The translations under genes were made by a program, and so were the position numbers. A stretch of 11,594 nucleotides of DNA from assembly GCA_015501075.1 (NCBI GenBank), contig JADNYJ010000841.1, positions 1-11,594 of the forward strand, in the 5' to 3' direction. Positions within the stretch are counted from its first letter, which is position 1. Every line of letters begins with the position of its first letter. The notes below the pieces were generated by a model. That model ran no database searches. It had not been told where the DNA came from and saw nothing but the letters and a program-made list of their open reading frames with translations. Origin of the DNA: Gymnopilus junonius (lineage: Eukaryota; Basidiomycota; Agaricomycetes; Agaricales; Galerinaceae). Below, one piece after another: positions 8,101 through 11,594 of the stretch.

Positions 8101-8908
8101 GTCGTGTCTTCGACTTCAGTGTTTTCAGTATCGTGGGTTGGTTGAATGGGAGTCTCAGCAGCGACATGCTGCGGTTTCAACGTCCCAGGTCGACAGTGGC
8201 GCCGGCACATCCGGTGGTGATACCTGAGAGGCAGAGGAAGGCGCCGGACTGGCAGATCTGTGCGATAAGCCCCGGTGTGCACATCGAATGGGCGTCCACG
8301 TCTCCTTGGGCGATATAGCTGAGGCTAAAGTTGGGCTTCCCCGTGCGACTCGGCATCCGAATTGGACTGGAGTTGCCGTTGAGACGGCGAAGGTGGCCGC
8401 GGAAGAGGGAATGAAGAAACGGTCGGTTTCGATGCTGGAGGGGATTCAGGAGACGAGGCAGTTCGTTGGCGTTGATGTTGAGGTGGCTGAAGAGATTAAG
8501 ACGGTGGTGGTGAACGTGAGAGAGTAGGGCAGTCGACAGAAGAGAAAGACTGGCGAATGAATTTAACGACAACGTGCCCGTCACTACGGGTATGGGTGAA
8601 GAAGCTGAAGAGATAGGTAAGGAAGGCGTCATTGAATCCGAAAAAAATTCAAGCTCGAGTGAGGTTAACGTGCAAGGTTTCGATGCGCTGGCGGATGCGT
8701 GAGTGCTGTGCTGTTAGAGGAGGCAATGTTCTCGAATTTGTTGGAGACAGGGATGGCATCCTGCGAAGCTGAACAGCGATGTGTTTCTGGAATGTAGAGG
8801 ACGACGGTGCGATGGCGGAAGTGGTGCAGAGAACAGCGTTCGCCAATTTCGCGACCGAGATGCCTGATGCCGAGATGCCGCGGCTAAGCGATGCGCGAAA
8901 TTGAACCC
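8101..8908 (+). pseudogene. Possible decayed plus-strand coding region, family unknown
   Basis: Protein-like stretches follow each other on the plus strand but change frame. One frame runs through a TGA at 8225-8227 and on to 8527 (GVAVETAKVAAEEGMKKRS, VDVEVAEEIKTVVVNVRE). The next, about 8523-8702, gives RRERLANEFNDNVPVTTGMG and EEAEEIGKEGVIE. The next, about 8702-8796, gives LLEEAMFSNLLETGMASC. The last ends at 8908 and gives MAEVVQRTAFANFATEMPD. Composition (Glu, Ala, Val, few stops) suggests old coding sequence, and the frame changes are too close together for normal introns. No motif identifies it. It may also be chance in GC-rich DNA; the minus-strand alternatives look less protein-like. 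Confidence 0.25.
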
Positions 8909-9041
8909 GGCCTCAACAGCACTTTCCCCCTCCGACCAGTCACAACGATCCACAGCCTTTCCTTCTTCTTTCGAAAGCGCGTCGACGCGTATAATGTAAA
9001 GCTAAACACTACTGTACTACAGATCTCCAATATCACTTTGA

Positions 9042-10200
9042 CTAAACCACCTCCACAGACCACTGCATCTCCCACACCGTCCCATCTTCTTCTGTCCCTA
9101 CACGAGCAGTTGGGTCGTGTAGTAGATCCACGCCACTTGTAATGCACCAATTCAGCTTCAACGCGAACCTGAGGTGAGCGGGACCCATTGAAAACTTGTT
9201 CGACCCACATCTGCCGCCAACTCGAAGGTGAGTGGCAGAACATCAGTATTGGCGTCGCCTGGGGTTCACATTCAGGGGCTGAGGCTGAGTGAGAGTCAGC
9301 ACTCCCAAGCCCTGTGCCATTATTTATTTTTTGCACAGCAGATTTCCGAAACCCCTTCTCGCGCCTCGCTACGTGAGTTCCGAAGATGATAGATCCTTTT
9401 TGTGGGAGGAGGAGCGCTGCGAGGCGCTGTGCGAGCTCGAGCTGCTGTGTTTCTGAGAAGAGATGGAAGAGTGCGCTGGCGTGGATTGCGGAGACGCGGT
9501 GAAGGAGGGGAGTCAGGGATTTGAGAGTGGATAAATTTGGACGAGTAGGCTGGGATTCGACTTTTACCGAGGTTGAATTTGGATTTGACGAGGTGTATGC
9601 CAGTGAGAGGAAGGCTGGATCGAATATGTCGCCTTGGATGAACGTCACTGGGAAGCTTGAAGGTGTCGAGTTGAATAATTCATGACCACATTGCCAGAAA
9701 CCTGAATTAAGAATTAGGTTCGGAAGAGTAATGAATAACGGAAGTTAAATAAGAAAATAAATGGGTGGGTAAGAAACGAATGGGCCTAAAGTAGAATGAA
9801 TACATGCCTTCTCGAAGGTCGGATGCGATGACCTCCTGGGCGGGCCAGCCATCTATGATGAATTTCCTGGTGTCATTGCCGACTGGAAAGAAGAGTTATT
9901 AGTTTTAAGACAGATACCAAGTTCAGACAAGAAATTATATATTTGATGTGGAAAGGGAAAGGACGTAGATTGTGAAGTCAGGGATTGACTCTGAGGCATA
10001 TATATTATACGTACAGCAGCATCCAATATCAAGTAAAACAGGGTCTTTGTGATCTGGATCTTGAAGTAATTTGAGTGCTTTTGGGTAACCCGGGAGGCGT
10101 GAGTTGTTTAATCTGTAAGTAATAGCGAGTGCAGTTGGTGTGAGTCTGATAAATAGGAAAAGAGGGACTCGATATACCTTAGGAAGTTGAACCGGCGGAT
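9042..10200 (-). pseudogene. SAM-dependent methyltransferase gene, 5' cut by a LINE and frameshifted near the 3' end
   Basis: The product would move a methyl group from S-adenosylmethionine to a small molecule; the substrate is unknown. Exons on the minus strand: 10200-10178 (IRRFNFL), 10112-10015 (to LLDIGCC), 9882-9808 (FGNDTRKFIIDGWPAQEV to DLREG), and 9701 to about 9042. Motif I is LLDIGCCFGND, formed across a splice. Then come IASDL, GHELF, FIQGDIFDPAF, SAIHASALFHLFSE, GSIIFGTHVARREKGF, and MFCHSPSSWRQMW with VRVEAEL. This order fits a fungal family of about 280 residues, the kind that includes AusD-like secondary-metabolite methyltransferases; that link is inference. Introns are 65, 132 and 106 nt, and the third has a GC donor (GCATGT). 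After VRVEAEL near 9130-9150 the frame must shift to reach a plausible end, WEMQWSVEVV with TAG at 9044-9042. The unshifted frame runs on to 8884 without family features. The exons before IRRFNFL are missing because a LINE poly(A) tract abuts this codon. Confidence 0.8.
9702..9807 (-). other. GC-AG intron in the methyltransferase gene
   Basis: The only donor that keeps the conserved DLREG-FWQCGHELF junction in frame is GCATGT after CGAGAAG; the acceptor is AATTCAG. The nearby GT at GTATTC would break the frame. Confidence 0.6.
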
Positions 10201-10226
10201 TTTTTTTTTTTTTTTTTTTTTTTTTT
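10200..10226 (-). repeat. LINE poly(A) tail (27 T on the plus strand)
   Basis: This uninterrupted A-run on the minus strand marks the 3' end of the LINE and its joint with the methyltransferase exon. One T at the inner edge may belong to the host codon ATC. Its purity suggests a fairly young insertion. Confidence 0.85.
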
Positions 10227-10669
10227 GAAACGTTTTTACGCCTCTGGAGGGTGGGCCCTCGCCTTGGCTTTGTATCTACATGTAGTGCCTAATACACAAA
10301 TCTTGCGGTCCCGCCGCCTTTCGCCCCGTATCCGGCTGCCATTGAGCTTTTGCGCCTCCCGGGGCGCATACGTCCCCGTGCTAGAGGCCCGGCTGATCCA
10401 CAACCGTTTGCAGCTCCTCCGGCATTTGTGATTTGGCACTATGAGTTGGTCGTTTTTCTTGATCTTGCTGATGTTCGTATTTTTCTGCTTGCGCACCCGT
10501 CTGCTTTCGCAGAAGGCACGATGAGAGTTGGGTGTTGGCCTTGGTGTCTGTTCGTGTTGATTACTGTCTTCCCTTTCGATGTTCTTGTCTTCCTGTCCAA
10601 CCTCATTGTGGATTGGGTGATTTGAATTGTAAGGGTGTTTTGTGATTTATAAGAGGGTGTGAGGTTTGC
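10227..10669 (-). other. LINE 3' untranslated region
   Basis: The stretch lies between the ORF stop and the poly(A) tract. Minus-strand frames here are short and motif-free. It is GC-rich close to the tail (GGGCGAAAGGCGGCGGG) and may hold the RNA structure used for target-primed reverse transcription; that is inference. No host gene is seen. Confidence 0.6.
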
Positions 10670-11592
10670 TTAAGTGTCCGGGTCGCTTTCTTGGTCATCC
10701 GTGCTGTTATTGACATTGCGTTGTAAGATTGAGGGGTCGAAGTCTTTTAGTCGGCGTGTCTTGGCGAGGAATTTGAGGAGTGCCTTTGATTTCTTCGGGT
10801 CTGCTAGTATTTTCGAAAGTCGGGGTCGATCGTTCTTGAGTTCGACCAATAGTTCTTGCCTCTGCTGACGGTACGCTCTGCATTCGAAGATGACGTGTTC
10901 TACGGTTTCCCTAGCTCTGGTGCCACCCCTTCGTTCGCGGCATTTGGGGCATTTGTCGGTCGTCGATTTGTTGATCCTATGTAGATATGCGTTCAGCGGT
11001 ATGTGCCCTGTACGTACTTGGAACAGTAAACTGGATTGGGCTCTGTTCAGCTTATCTGTTATAGTCTTCCGGAATTTTGCGAACGGGAAGTCGGGGTCGA
11101 TTTCGTCAAAGCGGGTCTTTCTCGGGGAGGTATTCCATTTGTCCTTCCATAGTTCCTTGAGCTCTTCGTGATAAGTCCGTTTTTCCGCTGCCGTGCTGGT
11201 TGGCAAAGGGTTCCGTAAGAGTGGCGGGAGGTCGTCCTCGTTGCTGCTGTCCCCGCTTGCTGCTTCCTTGGCCTGCTTGTCCGCTTCTTCGTTGCCGTCG
11301 ACGTCTGTATGGCCAGATATCCATTGTAACTTGATCTTGCTGGGTACTGTTTTGCTATGGATATCATTTCCATCAGTAATGTCTGCCCTGTTCTCGGTTT
11401 CGGGTACTTAGCTGAGATGATGACGGGTTGGCAGTCTATGTATATGCTGATTCTGTCTGATGCTGTAGTTCCGGCTTTCTTGAGTAACCACATGGAGAGG
11501 AGGCCGCCTACCAGTTCCGCATCATACGTCGTGTGTGAGGTGGTGTCACCGAGAGTGCATCTGAGCGAGGCTATTGGTTCGTTGTTGTTCTT
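10670..11592 (-). pseudogene. LINE ORF2 C-terminus: RNase H domain and CCHC finger, one frameshift
   Basis: RNase H removes the RNA strand of the RNA:DNA hybrid during reverse transcription. The first frame gives TLGDTTSHTTYDAELVGGLL, holding the catalytic Glu, and RISIYIDCQPVIISA, with the second-strand Asp. A shift at the A-run (T-run on the plus strand) at 11350-11353 is then needed to reach LQWISGHTDVDGNEEADKQA, with the catalytic His and Asp. The remaining frame is open to TAA at 10670 and contains LLFQVRTGHIPLNAYLHRI, CPKC and ETVEHVIFECRAY, the CCHC knuckle usual after RNase H in fungal LINEs. The first catalytic Asp strand is at or beyond the right edge. A one-base deletion in AAAAA would explain the shift; sequencing error cannot be excluded. 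Confidence 0.87.
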
Positions 11593-11594
11593 TC

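Larger units (their letters stand above)
10200..11594 (-). mobile_element. 3' part of a non-LTR retrotransposon (LINE), inserted in the methyltransferase gene
   Basis: Read on the minus strand from the right edge, the element shows the end of its RNase H domain, a CCHC finger ORF ending at 10670, about 440 bp of 3' UTR and then a run of 27 A (10226-10200). The 5' end, with the nuclease and reverse transcriptase domains, is outside the window. The poly(A) joins directly to a coding exon of the methyltransferase, whose own start would lie beyond the 5' end of the element. The target duplication cannot be checked here. RNase H plus C-terminal CCHC fits LINEs of the Tad1/I type; clade is inferred. 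Confidence 0.87.

Noticed and set aside
8884..9648. Single 254-codon minus-strand gene to 8884
   Set aside because: The first part is the methyltransferase exon, but the tail after about 9140 loses family features; a frameshifted end at 9042 fits better.

Overview
The window looks like repeat-rich, non-coding-heavy DNA of a filamentous fungus, most likely an agaricomycete basidiomycete. The basis is the many 47-65 nt GT-AG introns, the intron-rich hAT transposase of a type common in basidiomycetes, the chromodomain-type Ty3/gypsy element, and a fungal-style SAM-dependent methyltransferase. The assignment is inference from gene style and cannot be tightened to a species. No tRNA, rRNA, CRISPR array or bacterial-type operon was seen.

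Layout. Positions 1-2497 (+) hold the 3' part of a decayed Ty3/gypsy chromovirus: an integrase with zinc finger, DDE core and degenerate chromodomain, broken by several frameshifts and two stops; an extra 117-aa ORF between pol and the LTR with its own TATA-like box; a polypurine tract; and a 236-bp 3' LTR (TGTCA...TGACA). Positions 2498-2605 and 6327-6616 (+) are two pieces of one host gene, probably the C-terminal end of a glutathione S-transferase. They are separated by a complete 3.72-kb hAT DNA transposon (2606-6326) with a perfect 8-bp target duplication GATATCAC and 19-bp terminal inverted repeats (17/19 identical). The transposon carries one multi-exon transposase gene on the minus strand (6107-2786) with BED finger, complete D-D-E residues and C-terminal dimerisation region.

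Positions 6617-8100 hold simple repeats and no gene I can support. Positions 8100-8910 hold a possible decayed plus-strand coding region in shifting frames. Positions 10200-9042 (-) are a class I SAM-dependent methyltransferase gene with four visible exons. It is cut at its 5' end by the poly(A) tail of a non-LTR retrotransposon (LINE) and also carries a frameshift near its 3' end. The LINE runs from beyond the right edge to 10200 on the minus strand and shows the C-terminal part of its ORF (RNase H with one frameshift, then a CCHC finger), a ~440-bp 3' UTR and a 27-nt poly(A) tract.

How it fits together: this is a graveyard of host genes hit by three classes of transposon (LTR, hAT, LINE). 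The hAT copy looks the youngest, since its ends, target duplication and transposase are almost intact. The LTR element is old. The host GST-like and methyltransferase genes are both interrupted and unlikely to give full-length products from this locus.
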